A stretch of 64,000 nt of DNA from Pseudomonadales bacterium (lineage in GTDB: Bacteria > Pseudomonadota > Gammaproteobacteria > Pseudomonadales > Ketobacteraceae). Each line of letters starts with the position of its first letter. Position 1 is the stretch's first letter. Shown here in pieces: positions 7,822 through 16,030 of this stretch. The DNA is taken from assembly GCA_020062665.1 (NCBI GenBank), contig JAGUVW010000040.1, forward strand, positions 94,730 through 158,729. The letters are read 5' to 3'. The notes below the pieces were generated by a model that saw only the letters and a program-made list of their open reading frames with translations, made no database searches and had not been told where the DNA came from. The position numbers were made by a program, and so were the translations under genes.

Positions 7822-9636
7822 ATCGATATCGATGCCTTTCTGCAATCCCTGACCACGCACCCTGGTGTCTACCGCATGTTGGACGCCCAGGGCGATGTGT
7901 TGTACGTGGGCAAGGCCCGCAACCTCAAGAATCGTGTCACGTCCTATTTTCGCGGCCGCCAGCACTCGGTGAAAACCCAGGCGCTGGTGCAGAAAATTGC
8001 GAACATCGAAGTCACCGTCACCCTCAGTGAAACCGAAGCGCTGTTGCTGGAACAGACGCTGATCAAGTCCCTCAAGCCGCCGTTCAATATTCTGCTGCGG
8101 GATGACAAGTCCTATCCCTACATCTATCTGTCGAAGCAGGACTATCCGCGCCTGGCCTATTACCGGGGTGCGAAGAATCTGCCGGGGCGTTTTTTCGGGC
8201 CCTTCCCCAGCGCGGTGGCAGTGCGGGAAACGCTGAATATTCTGCAGAAGATTTTCAAGGTGAGGCAGTGCGAGGACAGCTTTTATAAAAACCGTTCGCG
8301 GCCCTGCCTGCAGCATCAGATTGGCCGCTGCAAGGCGCCCTGCGTGGGGCTGGTGAGCGACAAAGAATACGCCGAGGATGTGCGTCACACGGTGATGTTC
8401 CTGGAAGGCAAGAATTCTGAAATTCATGCCGAGCTGAATCGCGCCATGCATACGGCAGCGGAGCAATTGCAGTTCGAGCAGGCGGCGGAGCTGCGGGATC
8501 AGCTGGCCGCGCTCACCCATGTGCAATCCCAGCAGTTTGTGGAGCACGAGAACGGCAACGCGGATGTGTTCGGCGTGGCGATCCAGTCGGGCATCGCCTG
8601 TGTCCAGATCATTTATGTGCGCGGCGGCCGGGTGCTGGGGAACAAGAGTTATTTCCCGTCGATGCAGGCGGAGGAAACGGTCGCGGAACTGCTGGAAGCC
8701 TTTGTGCCCCAGTATTACCTGGGCAACAAGGCGGGGCGGGATCTGCCGCAGCTGATCCTGGTGCCGGAACTGTTCGAGTCGGCCGACGCCCTCGCGCAGG
8801 TGTTGCAGCAGGAAGAGGGCAGGAAGGTTGCGGTGATGGCCAGTGTACGTGGCACTCGCGCCGGCTGGCAACGTCTGGCCCAGACCAACGCCGAGCAATA
8901 TCTGGCAAGCCATCTGGCCAATCGCGAGAACCTGTTCCAACGTTTCGAATCCCTGCGCGATGCGTTGAATCTGGATGAAATTCCTGGTCGGCTGGAATGT
9001 TTCGACATTTCCCACACCATGGGCGAAGGCACCGTGGCCAGTTGCGTGGTGTTCGAGCACAGCGGGCCGGTCAAATCGCAATACCGCCGCTTCAATATTG
9101 AAGGCATTCAGGCCGGCGACGATTACGCCGCCATGCAGCAGGCGCTCGAGCGGCGCTATACCCGGCTGAAAAAAGGCGAGGCCAAGCTGCCGGATGTACT
9201 GATCATCGACGGCGGCAAGGGCCAGATGAAGCAGGCGCTGCAAGTGCTGTCCGACCTGCAGATTCAGGGCGTGCTGGTGCTGGGCGTGGCGAAAGGGGAA
9301 ACCCGCAAGCCGGGACTGGAAACGCTGTTCCTGGATGATTCCGGCAGCGGCTTCGCCCTGGAGCGGGACAATCCCGGCCTGCATCTGATCCAGCATATCC
9401 GCGATGAGGCGCACCGGTTTGCCATTACCGGTCACCGGGCGCGGCGGGAGAAGAAGCGCAATACCTCGGTGCTGGAGGACATTCCCGGCATCGGGCCGAA
9501 GCGGCGGCGGGAGCTGCTCAGCCATTTCGGCGGGTTGCAGGGGCTGGCCAAGGCCAGTCAGGCGGAAATTGCACGGGTTCCCGGTATCAGCAAGAAAGTC
9601 GCCGAAGACATTTATGCGGCCCTACACAACGTTTAA
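7822..9636 (+). CDS. uvrC: UvrABC excinuclease subunit C; start codon unresolved
   Basis: Nucleotide excision repair nuclease of about 604 residues, close to the usual 610. It shows the N-terminal GIY-YIG domain (GVYR then [12 protein letters not shown]), a cysteine-bearing stretch ([13 protein letters not shown]), a UvrB-binding UVR motif near [11 protein letters not shown], the RNase H-like endonuclease core ([20 protein letters not shown]) and tandem helix-hairpin-helix motifs. The first in-frame ATG, at 7876, falls after the essential GVY and would delete the catalytic tyrosine, so translation must begin earlier. In this frame there is no ATG/GTG/TTG between the gacA stop and GVY: only CTG at 7840 and ATC at 7822 or 7828. 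A GTG at 7815 is one frame off. I list from 7822, where family similarity begins. Confidence 0.9.
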   Translation: MDIDAFLQSLTTHPGVYRMLDAQGDVLYVGKARNLKNRVTSYFRGRQHSVKTQALVQKIANIEVTVTLSETEALLLEQTLIKSLKPPFNILLRDDKSYPYIYLSKQDYPRLAYYRGAKNLPGRFFGPFPSAVAVRETLNILQKIFKVRQCEDSFYKNRSRPCLQHQIGRCKAPCVGLVSDKEYAEDVRHTVMFLEGKNSEIHAELNRAMHTAAEQLQFEQAAELRDQLAALTHVQSQQFVEHENGNADVFGVAIQSGIACVQIIYVRGGRVLGNKSYFPSMQAEETVAELLEAFVPQYYLGNKAGRDLPQLILVPELFESADALAQVLQQEEGRKVAVMASVRGTRAGWQRLAQTNAEQYLASHLANRENLFQRFESLRDALNLDEIPGRLECFDISHTMGEGTVASCVVFEHSGPVKSQYRRFNIEGIQAGDDYAAMQQALERRYTRLKKGEAKLPDVLIIDGGKGQMKQALQVLSDLQIQGVLVLGVAKGETRKPGLETLFLDDSGSGFALERDNPGLHLIQHIRDEAHRFAITGHRARREKKRNTSVLEDIPGIGPKRRRELLSHFGGLQGLAKASQAEIARVPGISKKVAEDIYAALHNV

Positions 9637-9672
9637 ACTGTGCGCTGACTTTACAGACAGAGACAGTGCTTC

Positions 9673-10251
9673 ATGCAGGACACGGCGACGCGCCCGGCCC
9701 ATCTGACCATCCCCAACATCCTCACGTGGTCCCGGATCATCATGATTCCGGTGTTTGTGCTGGTTTATTACCTGGATTACCGCTGGAGCGGCTTCGTGGC
9801 GGCGGTCATCTTCGCTGCGGCGGGCGTCACGGATTGGATCGACGGCTATCTGGCGCGCAAATGGGGGCAGATGACCAAGCTGGGCGCCTTTCTCGATCCG
9901 GTGGCGGACAAACTGATGGTGGCCACGGCGCTGGTGGTGCTGGTGGAGGAGCACGGCAATTTCTGGCTGTCGGTGCCGGCCGCCGTGATCATCGGCCGCG
10001 AAATCACGATTTCTGCTTTGCGGGAATGGATGGCGGAGCTGGGCAAGCGGGCCAGTGTGGCGGTGTCGTTTGTCGGCAAAGTAAAAACCACGTTCCAGAT
10101 GATTGCGATTACCGGCCTGATTGCGAATCCCCCGGATATGGAAAACTGGGTGGTGTGGCTGGCCTATCTGTTGCTGTACGTCGCCACGGGGCTGACATTG
10201 TGGTCGATGCTGGTGTATCTGAAAGCCGCCTGGCCGGCATTGCGTGACTAA
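9673..10251 (+). CDS. pgsA: CDP-diacylglycerol-glycerol-3-phosphate 3-phosphatidyltransferase
   Basis: A 192-residue integral membrane enzyme that commits CDP-diacylglycerol to phosphatidylglycerol synthesis. The CDP-alcohol phosphotransferase signature is complete at about residues 56-79: DWIDGYLAR, then GAFLDPVADK, with four aspartates. About five or six membrane helices are apparent. It follows uvrC by 36 bases and probably shares its transcript, the arrangement seen in many gammaproteobacteria, and is followed by tRNA-Gly and tRNA-Cys. Confidence 0.95.
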   Translation: MQDTATRPAHLTIPNILTWSRIIMIPVFVLVYYLDYRWSGFVAAVIFAAAGVTDWIDGYLARKWGQMTKLGAFLDPVADKLMVATALVVLVEEHGNFWLSVPAAVIIGREITISALREWMAELGKRASVAVSFVGKVKTTFQMIAITGLIANPPDMENWVVWLAYLLLYVATGLTLWSMLVYLKAAWPALRD

Positions 10252-10295
10252 CTTCAATGGCATCAATGCGTTGAAAACAAAACGTCTTCAAATGG

Positions 10296-10323
10296 TTGAC
10301 TGGGAAGGCGTTGTGGGTAGAAT
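10296..10323 (+). promoter_or_regulatory. Promoter of the tRNA-Gly/tRNA-Cys unit
   Basis: Sigma70-type boxes TTGACT (10296-10301) and TAGAAT (10318-10323), with a 16-base spacer, about 34 bases before the tRNA-Gly gene. Confidence 0.65.
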
Positions 10324-10356
10324 AGGCATCCCACGAAGCACTGGCTTCTGGTTAAA

Positions 10357-10432
10357 GCGGGTATAGCTCAGTTGGTAGAGCGCGACCTTGCCAAGGTCGA
10401 GGTCACGAGTTCGAGCCTCGTTACCCGCTCCA
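10357..10432 (+). tRNA. glyT: tRNA-Gly(GCC)
   Basis: A 76-base cloverleaf with acceptor GCGGGTA / TACCCGC, anticodon loop TTGCCAA (anticodon GCC at 10390-10392), T-loop TTCGAGC and an encoded CCA. It follows pgsA, and a clear promoter precedes it. Confidence 0.97.
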
Positions 10433-10479
10433 AATTCCGAAAGGATTTTCCTCCAACATCTCCTTTCACAGCAGTTCTC

Positions 10480-10553
10480 GGCGCGATAGCAAAGCGGTTA
10501 TGCCACGGATTGCAAATCCGTTGAGGCCGGTTCGACTCCGGCTCGCGCCTCCA
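10480..10553 (+). tRNA. cysT: tRNA-Cys(GCA)
   Basis: A 74-base cloverleaf with acceptor GGCGCGA / TCGCGCC, anticodon loop ATTGCAAA (anticodon GCA at 10512-10514), T-arm GCCGG TTCGACT CCGGC and an encoded CCA. It closely resembles the E. coli cysT sequence and is probably cotranscribed with the tRNA-Gly 47 bases upstream. Confidence 0.97.
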
Positions 10554-10631
10554 TCTTCTCCCTTCTCATTCCAGCAAAACGTACATCACCAGATTTTCAA
10601 TGACCGGCTTCGCAGTTACTCCGCAGCGCTT

Positions 10632-11093
10632 TCACGCAGCCGATCTGTTCCAGGTTGTTTCGGCCCGCTGTTGCAGCGCGTAGGCCACGCCGTTGAAGCC
10701 GTTCAGGATGTCGGTGCCAAACAGCCCGGTCACTACGGGTGTTAGCAGGCCGGAAAAGGCGTCCCAGGTTTGATAGCGGCAACTGTTCGGACCGGTGGCG
10801 GTGAGCAATTGCGTGCGCTCGGCTTTCAGCAGAACGTTGCAGCCCAGCTTCATACCCCAGGCAAGGCGTTCCGGCTTGTCCACCGCAGTCACCGTCTCCA
10901 CCTGCAGGCGGTCGCCGCGAATCGGCATTCGCACATGCAGATCCACCGGATCGCCCACCACCAGACTCGTGTCCACTTGGTGCGTGAACGGGTTCCATTC
11001 ACTGTAGCGGGCAGTGTCCACCAGAATCGACCACACCCAATCCCGCGGCGCCCGGATGTCGACGATGTCGGAATAAATAGTGTGCTTGAGCAT
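10632..11093 (-). CDS. SRPBCC (START-like) small-molecule-binding protein
   Basis: A 153-residue protein with the helix-grip pattern of the polyketide-cyclase/SRPBCC superfamily. It opens with a strand (TIYSDIVDIRAP), then WSILVDTARYSEWNPF, which is the typical first helix and turn, and ends in the long C-terminal helix (FNGVAYALQQRAE). Such proteins bind hydrophobic ligands in a deep cavity; some are cyclases, many only bind. It is the last gene of the sulfotransferase cassette, 9 bases after the SDR gene, so it may bind the same lipid-like substrate. No catalytic function can be assigned. Confidence 0.7.
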   Translation of the reverse strand: MLKHTIYSDIVDIRAPRDWVWSILVDTARYSEWNPFTHQVDTSLVVGDPVDLHVRMPIRGDRLQVETVTAVDKPERLAWGMKLGCNVLLKAERTQLLTATGPNSCRYQTWDAFSGLLTPVVTGLFGTDILNGFNGVAYALQQRAETTWNRSAA

Positions 11094-11102
11094 GGCGAAC
11101 TC

Positions 11103-12116
11103 CTAGCGATAAGCGTCGATAAGTTGCTGGCTGTGTTGCCACAGCTGGGTGCCGTTGCTGGGATCACGAGCCAGTGGCGACATGGCTTTTTCCCGCATCA
11201 TGTGCAGATAGGCGCCAGTGCGCTTTCCCATCTCGGGAGCGCAGGCGAGGTAAATCACCGGCTCGGCGGCCTGCTCTGGCGAGCGGAACAACAGCTTCAT
11301 GATGGGGCCGAGGATCGGCTTGATGTAGGCGGGGGATTCACGCGCGATATTCGATGCGATGGGGCCGGGGCAGAGCGCGTGTACGGCGATGCGAATATCA
11401 TTTTCCGGGTTGAGCCGTCGCGACAATTCCGTGGCGAACGTGCACAGATGCAGCTTGGTCTTGCCGTAATGTTTCATGCCATCGCGCATGCCGTAGTTTT
11501 CGAACGCGGCGAAGCGGGAGAAGTCGATGGGGTCTGACGACTGGTGCGCTTCTGATGCCACAAAAATCACGCGGGGTGCCGGATGGTCTTCATCGGCGGG
11601 CTGAATCACGCCGTCGCTGAGCCAGCGCTCCAGCAGAATCCGGTTCGCCAGAAAATGCACGGCGAACATCAGCTCGAAGCCCTGGGGCGAGCGCCGCGCC
11701 TGCAGTGGCATCAAACCGGCATTCATCACTGCGATGTCGATCTTGATCTTGCGATCGCGCAAACTGTCGCAGAGCTTGTGCACCGACGTGGTGTCCGCCA
11801 GATCCACTTTCAGCATCTCCACATTGGGATTGCCTGACAGCTTTTTCACTTCCTCACCCGCTTCGGGAATGCCGCTGCGGCACGCCATGATGATGCGACC
11901 ACCCCGCTGCGCCAATTGCACCGCAATCGCTTTGCCCAGGCCGCTGTTGGCACCGGTGATCAGGCAGGTTTTGCCGTCGATGCGCGCGTTGGGATCGAGC
12001 GGGCCGATCACTCCCTTGTTGCTGAAACGGTCATAGATCGCGGTGACCACCGCGCTGACAATGCCTTTGTGGCCTACCGCATTGGCGCCACTCTCCAAAT
12101 TATTTTTGTTATTCAT
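11103..12116 (-). CDS. Short-chain dehydrogenase/reductase
   Basis: A 337-residue SDR resembling retinol/protochlorophyllide-type members. The nucleotide-binding motif TGANSGLG is near residue 54, NAG is present (AVMNAGLM), and the catalytic pair appears as Y-G-K-T-K, with serine upstream in VASEAHQS. It should oxidise or reduce an alcohol or ketone with NAD(P). I chose the ATG at 12116, which overlaps the end of the sulfotransferase gene by 8 bases; another ATG at 12128 is in frame. The tight overlap suggests translational coupling, so the enzyme may create or consume the hydroxyl that the sulfotransferase uses. Confidence 0.8.
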   Translation of the reverse strand: MNNKNNLESGANAVGHKGIVSAVVTAIYDRFSNKGVIGPLDPNARIDGKTCLITGANSGLGKAIAVQLAQRGGRIIMACRSGIPEAGEEVKKLSGNPNVEMLKVDLADTTSVHKLCDSLRDRKIKIDIAVMNAGLMPLQARRSPQGFELMFAVHFLANRILLERWLSDGVIQPADEDHPAPRVIFVASEAHQSSDPIDFSRFAAFENYGMRDGMKHYGKTKLHLCTFATELSRRLNPENDIRIAVHALCPGPIASNIARESPAYIKPILGPIMKLLFRSPEQAAEPVIYLACAPEMGKRTGAYLHMMREKAMSPLARDPSNGTQLWQHSQQLIDAYR

Positions 12117-13380
12117 GGGGAATTCCATATTGCTGGCGATAGTAGCCGTAAGTGCGTTCGATATCCGCCGGTGTCAGGTTGAAATCGGCGAGGTTGTAGC
12201 GGTGCTTTCCGTAGCGGTTTTGCACATCCTTTTTGCTCACATCGATCACCGCCTGGCGGGTTTTGTTCGTGAAAGGAATGCCGGCGAATTGGTAAATGCG
12301 CTCGATCTCCTGCAGAGGGTTCTGCACCAGATCGTAGTAGGACACATCGATGAATCGCGCGTCGCCGAATTCTTCTCGCACGGCAATGGAGCGACGCATC
12401 AGGCGATCCACCTTGCGTACCCAGTGTTGCGCCACTTCCACCGGGTCCACATTGTCGCTGAACACACCGCGCCCGTGGGACACCATGCTGCAGAACGAGC
12501 CGGTGGTCTTCTGCGGATCGCGGTGGGTCTGCACAATGACAGCTTCCGGGAACACCTTCAGAATGGTGTCGAGGAATTCCATGTGGTGGGGCGTTTTCAG
12601 CACCCAGTTTTTCGCCGGTCGCTGCCACATGAGAATTTTCAGCAGCAGACGCAGGTATTCGTAGGCGCGGGTGTGATCCTGCTGTTCCAGCCAGGCGGCG
12701 TAGGAGGGTACATGCAAGGTAGCTTCTGGCGACTGGCTCATGAAGGACAGATCCAGCAGCAGGATGTCTTCTTCCGGCGCGTTGTGTTCCACCGGGTGAA
12801 TGGCGAAAAATTCCGGCGCCAGATAGGCAAGCCCTTTTTCCGCTGTGCGAGCTTGAGCGATCCGCGGTTCGGGATTGCCGGGTTTTTCATTCGGCAAGGG
12901 CAGGGGGTTGAGCGCTTCCCAGGACAGCAGTGCCCGCATGTCGGGATCCGCGGCCAGCAGGCGATGCAGCGTAGTGGTGCCTGTGCGCTGCAGGCCGGCG
13001 ATGACGATGATTTTTCCCAGATCCACATCGTGAATTTCGGGATGCAGTTTCAATAACGCCTGCACCCGCAGGCGAACGCAGAGGGCACTTTCCAGACGGG
13101 ATTTCTGGATCAGCTTTCCCAGTGGGGTAAGGTTGGCTTCGGAATTGATGGCGTCCACCAGCACCGACAAAGGCTGTAAAAACCATTCGTCGCCGAAATC
13201 ACTCAGTCCCGTTTTCTTGCGCGCGGCCTGCACCAGCTTGGCAACGGACAGATCGGGCAGTGCGCCCAATTTTTCCAGCATTCTGCCGGCGCCGTTGAAC
13301 GCGGCAATCGGTAGCGGGCGATAGGGTTTCCGGTAATTGTTCGATGTTTCGAGCATCTTTTTTGTCATGGTGTTGCTCAC
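12109..13380 (-). CDS. PAPS-dependent sulfotransferase
   Basis: A 423-residue sulfotransferase of the large Sulfotransfer_3-like family. The 5'-phosphosulfate-binding loop is at about 129-141 (LQRTGTTTLHRLL), and the 3'-phosphate-binding element reads VIVQTHRDPQKTTGS. LKTPHHMEFL in the middle is also typical. It would move sulfate from PAPS to a hydroxyl group on a small or lipid-like molecule. It is followed by an SDR and preceded by a DUF1214 protein and an APS kinase, all on one strand with very short gaps. The substrate is unknown; the neighbouring SDR and SRPBCC genes suggest a hydrophobic alcohol. Confidence 0.85.
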   Translation of the reverse strand: MSNTMTKKMLETSNNYRKPYRPLPIAAFNGAGRMLEKLGALPDLSVAKLVQAARKKTGLSDFGDEWFLQPLSVLVDAINSEANLTPLGKLIQKSRLESALCVRLRVQALLKLHPEIHDVDLGKIIVIAGLQRTGTTTLHRLLAADPDMRALLSWEALNPLPLPNEKPGNPEPRIAQARTAEKGLAYLAPEFFAIHPVEHNAPEEDILLLDLSFMSQSPEATLHVPSYAAWLEQQDHTRAYEYLRLLLKILMWQRPAKNWVLKTPHHMEFLDTILKVFPEAVIVQTHRDPQKTTGSFCSMVSHGRGVFSDNVDPVEVAQHWVRKVDRLMRRSIAVREEFGDARFIDVSYYDLVQNPLQEIERIYQFAGIPFTNKTRQAVIDVSKKDVQNRYGKHRYNLADFNLTPADIERTYGYYRQQYGIPHE

Positions 13381-13381
13381 G

Positions 13382-14608
13382 TCATGCAGGCGTCGTTGAT
13401 ATGGATGGTGCGTTTGCAGCAGAGGGTTCCGTCAGCCGCTTCAGTTCCTGCACCTTCACCACTCGTGTGCGCGGTTGCGGATGATCCTGCGCGCGAATCC
13501 AGCGGAAACACATGGTGCCGCTGCTGTGTCCCACCGTATTGATCCAGTTGGGCAGGCCGGGATTCTGATGGGCGACGATGATGCGCACTGATCCGTCGGG
13601 CTCGTAGTGGGCCAGATGCTTGTTGGTGTGAATGGTGAAGTAGCGGTAGTCAAGGGACTCCATCCAGTAATTGTTGAGCTGGAAATTCCAGTGCTCGCAC
13701 ACCGGCGGCATGGCCTCGATCACCAGCGCTTCATCCGGTGCCAGCGCCCAGTGGCTGTGGTAATAACGGATGTTGGGATCGCCACCGGCCTTGTTGGAAA
13801 CCTCGGGATCAAACAGCGGCAGTTCATTGCTGTGTTTCTGGAAATCCCGCGCCCACTTGGCAAATAACAGTGACGCGCCTGCGACCAGTGTGCTGGCGGA
13901 TTTCAATCCTTCATCCAGCCGCTGCGGCGTGATGGCGGAAGGCTCGTTGCCGCCATCGACGCGCTCGATAACCAGATCCGCCGGTTGTTCGTTCGCACGA
14001 TCGAGAAACGTCTGGCGCACAATCAGCGTGCCGGTTTCTTCCGTCATCGGCAGCCAGTTTTTTGTTTGCGGCTTGCTGCTGAGAATCAGCTCGAACGAAC
14101 CATCTGCATTCATTTCCAATTGCGAGGCTTCAATATAGCCGGTGGGAGGCAGCCCGCCACCCTGGCCGTAATGGCCGATGTGCGTGCCGAACCCCAGATA
14201 CTTGACCGTGTTGCGCTGGCCGCGAATACGATAGTCACAACGGCCATCCAGCCGCGCAGTCATATAAAAGTTGTCGGGATTGTCGGCGCCCATTTTTACG
14301 GTTTCGTGCACTACACGATGCAGCACTGGCGCTTGAGGATCGGCATACTCGATAAAGGCTTCCAGTCCGGCACGCGCCAGGCGCGTCAGATAGCGATAGC
14401 CTTCCGCTTGATTGAAGGGATCGGTGGGGGCGCCGGGAAACGTCAGGCTGGCGCCGGCGGCTTTGAGCGTGTCGCAAAACTCGTCCCAGGACTGGCCTGA
14501 CACCACGCGCTGTTCTGCGTGGGACGCTGGCGTCTTCCCCCGTAGCTTCAACCACCATAGTGAAAAGCGACGAAAAACAGCCAGCAGCTTGATCAGCAAA
14601 TTTCTCAT
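13382..14608 (-). CDS. DUF1214-domain protein
   Basis: A 408-residue protein with the DUF1214-like pattern: an N-terminal AEGYRYLTRLARAGLEAF block and a C-terminal barrel region containing CEHWNFQLNNYWMESLDYR. The first 20 residues are hydrophobic and basic (MRNLLIKLLAVFRRFSLWW), suggesting a membrane anchor. Family members recur next to sulfotransferases and oxidoreductases, but no biochemical activity is established that I know of. It lies 1 base from the sulfotransferase gene, firmly inside the cassette. Function unknown. Confidence 0.65.
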   Translation of the reverse strand: MRNLLIKLLAVFRRFSLWWLKLRGKTPASHAEQRVVSGQSWDEFCDTLKAAGASLTFPGAPTDPFNQAEGYRYLTRLARAGLEAFIEYADPQAPVLHRVVHETVKMGADNPDNFYMTARLDGRCDYRIRGQRNTVKYLGFGTHIGHYGQGGGLPPTGYIEASQLEMNADGSFELILSSKPQTKNWLPMTEETGTLIVRQTFLDRANEQPADLVIERVDGGNEPSAITPQRLDEGLKSASTLVAGASLLFAKWARDFQKHSNELPLFDPEVSNKAGGDPNIRYYHSHWALAPDEALVIEAMPPVCEHWNFQLNNYWMESLDYRYFTIHTNKHLAHYEPDGSVRIIVAHQNPGLPNWINTVGHSSGTMCFRWIRAQDHPQPRTRVVKVQELKRLTEPSAANAPSISTTPA

Positions 14609-14623
14609 GAATATGTTCCGATA

Positions 14624-15256
14624 TCAGGCAGACTGCTGGAGCGCACCGAGTAACCCGGCAGATTTCATGTGCGCCAGAATGACGTCCACCTCCTGCTGCA
14701 GGGTCAGGTGATCGGAGCGCAGATGGATTTCCGGCCGCGTGGGCGCTTCGTAAGGATCGTCGATGCCGGTAAAGTTCTTGATCTCGCCGGCACGGGCTTT
14801 CTTGTACAGGCCCTTGGGATCGCGGCGCTCAGCTTCTGCCAATTCACAGTCGACAAAAATCTCCAGAAACGGAAAACCCGCATCAATGTGCAGTTGGCGC
14901 ACCAGTTCTCGATCTGCGCTGTACGGACTGATAAAGCTGGACAGTACGATCAAACCTGCGTCCACGAACAGCTTGGATACTTCGCCCACACGGCGGATGT
15001 TTTCGGCACGGTCGGCGGCGGAAAAGCCCAGGTTGCGATTGATGCCGAGGCGGATGTTGTCGCCATCGAGCCGGTAGCAGAGCTTGCCCATATCGGCGAG
15101 GCACGCTTCCAATGCCACCGCAATGGTGCTCTTGCCACTGCCGGACAGACCGGTAAACCAGAGGGTGGCGCCGGTTTGCTGCAGAATGCGGGAACGGGTG
15201 GTGCGATCGATCTGGCCGTGATGCCAGTGGACGTTGGTGGCGATCTGAGTCGTCAT
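14624..15256 (-). CDS. cysC: Adenylylsulfate (APS) kinase
   Basis: A 210-residue APS kinase that phosphorylates adenylylsulfate to PAPS. The P-loop GLSGSGKS is at residues 36-43, DGDNIR and GLNRNLGF-like (GINRNLGF) motifs follow, and the family pattern FISPYSADRELVR and DPKGLYKKARAGEIKNFTGIDDPYE is intact. The start at 15256 is chosen for its cgagg ribosome binding site and its match to the normal CysC length; the frame stays open upstream. No cysD/cysN is adjacent, so this copy seems dedicated to feeding the sulfotransferase in the same operon rather than to general sulfate assimilation. Confidence 0.93.
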   Translation of the reverse strand: MTTQIATNVHWHHGQIDRTTRSRILQQTGATLWFTGLSGSGKSTIAVALEACLADMGKLCYRLDGDNIRLGINRNLGFSAADRAENIRRVGEVSKLFVDAGLIVLSSFISPYSADRELVRQLHIDAGFPFLEIFVDCELAEAERRDPKGLYKKARAGEIKNFTGIDDPYEAPTRPEIHLRSDHLTLQQEVDVILAHMKSAGLLGALQQSA

Positions 15257-15289
15257 GGTGCGCCTCGCGGAATAATTTTGTTGTTTTTG

Positions 15290-15305
15290 ACTATCCATCA
15301 TTAGG
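15290..15305. promoter_or_regulatory. Candidate TetR operator, copy 1
   Basis: The 16-mer ACTATCCATCATTAGG matches the second site at 15375-15390 in 12 of 16 positions. It lies close to the predicted transcription start of the cysC-led operon. Operator identity is inferred from position and repetition. Confidence 0.4.
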
Positions 15306-15315
15306 CTGTAAGTTG

Positions 15316-15344
15316 AATTTATTCCCCGTAAATCGATTTTGCAA
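15316..15344 (-). promoter_or_regulatory. Candidate promoter of the sulfotransferase operon
   Basis: Reading leftward, TTGCAA (15344-15339) and TAAATT (15321-15316) are separated by exactly 17 bases, giving a leader of about 50 bases before cysC. Confidence 0.5.
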
Positions 15345-15367
15345 GTGTTTTGCGAAAATATATGCCC

Positions 15368-15373
15368 TATAAT
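15368..15373 (+). promoter_or_regulatory. Consensus -10 box (TATAAT) of the TetR gene
   Basis: A perfect TATAAT lies about 37 bases before the TetR start codon. No well-spaced -35 box is obvious: TTGCGA at 15350 is only 12 bases away. The operator-like repeat begins immediately downstream. Confidence 0.5.
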
Positions 15374-15374
15374 A

Positions 15375-15390
15375 CCTATCATTCGTTAGG
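15375..15390. promoter_or_regulatory. Candidate TetR operator, copy 2
   Basis: The imperfect palindrome CCTATCATTCGTTAGG covers the predicted transcription start of the TetR gene. It is similar to the 16-mer at 15290-15305. Binding here would give autorepression. Confidence 0.45.
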
Positions 15391-15409
15391 GTTGTGGGAG
15401 AGCAGCAAG

Positions 15410-16030
15410 ATGACGGGCGATGCAGTAAAAACACAGATCGATTCGACGCTGGAACGGATTCTCGACGCAGGGGAAGTGTTGTTTGCGGAGTATGGTTACG
15501 AAGGCACAACCCTGCGCCAGATCGCCCAGCGTGTCGGCATCAAGGAGCCCAGTATTTACGCGCACTTTGCCGGCAAGGAGGCGATATATGGTGCTGTCAT
15601 CGATCGCGCTCTGCAGCCTTTTCATGCAGAAATGGAAAGCTGGATCAAGACAGAAATGACGTTGCGGGATCTGCTGGTGATTCCCCGCAAGCTGCTGGCG
15701 TTGCATTCACGCCATCCCTACGCCGCGCGCATCATGCACCGGGAGTTCTGCAATCCGGTCGACCGCATCAGCCCGAAGGTGATGGTCTGGCTCAACCAGA
15801 TCGCCCTGCAAAGCCAGGTGTTCATGTCGGAGCTGCAGGAACCGGGGCAGCAGCCACTGGATCAGGCGCGCGTGGTCACCCACATTGTGACGCTCACCAA
15901 CATTACCCTGGGCTTTTTTTCCACCCAGGGCATGCAGGCAAATCTGCTGAAGGATCAATACGATGAAGAACGAATGTTCGAGGAATACGTGAACATTCTG
16001 ACCCGCATTTTTCGCGGACTGCTGTTCTGA
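15410..16030 (+). CDS. TetR/AcrR family repressor of the sulfotransferase cassette
   Basis: A 206-residue TetR-family protein. The N-terminal helix-turn-helix is clear (ILDAGEVLFAEYGYEGTT, then LRQIAQRVGIKEPSIYAHF and AGKEAIY). The rest is a helical ligand-binding domain with the CerR/YbiH-like pattern HREFCNP. The ATG at 15410 has gggag 9 bases ahead. It is transcribed away from cysC across a gap of about 150 bases that holds both promoters and two operator-like repeats. The likely role is ligand-relieved repression of the cassette and itself; the inducer is unknown. Confidence 0.85.
   Translation: MTGDAVKTQIDSTLERILDAGEVLFAEYGYEGTTLRQIAQRVGIKEPSIYAHFAGKEAIYGAVIDRALQPFHAEMESWIKTEMTLRDLLVIPRKLLALHSRHPYAARIMHREFCNPVDRISPKVMVWLNQIALQSQVFMSELQEPGQQPLDQARVVTHIVTLTNITLGFFSTQGMQANLLKDQYDEERMFEEYVNILTRIFRGLLF

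Noticed and set aside
7582..9525. A 647-codon minus-strand frame opposite uvrC and gacA
   Set aside because: Both plus-strand genes are certain. The antisense product is repetitive in His, Gln and Leu without any domain.
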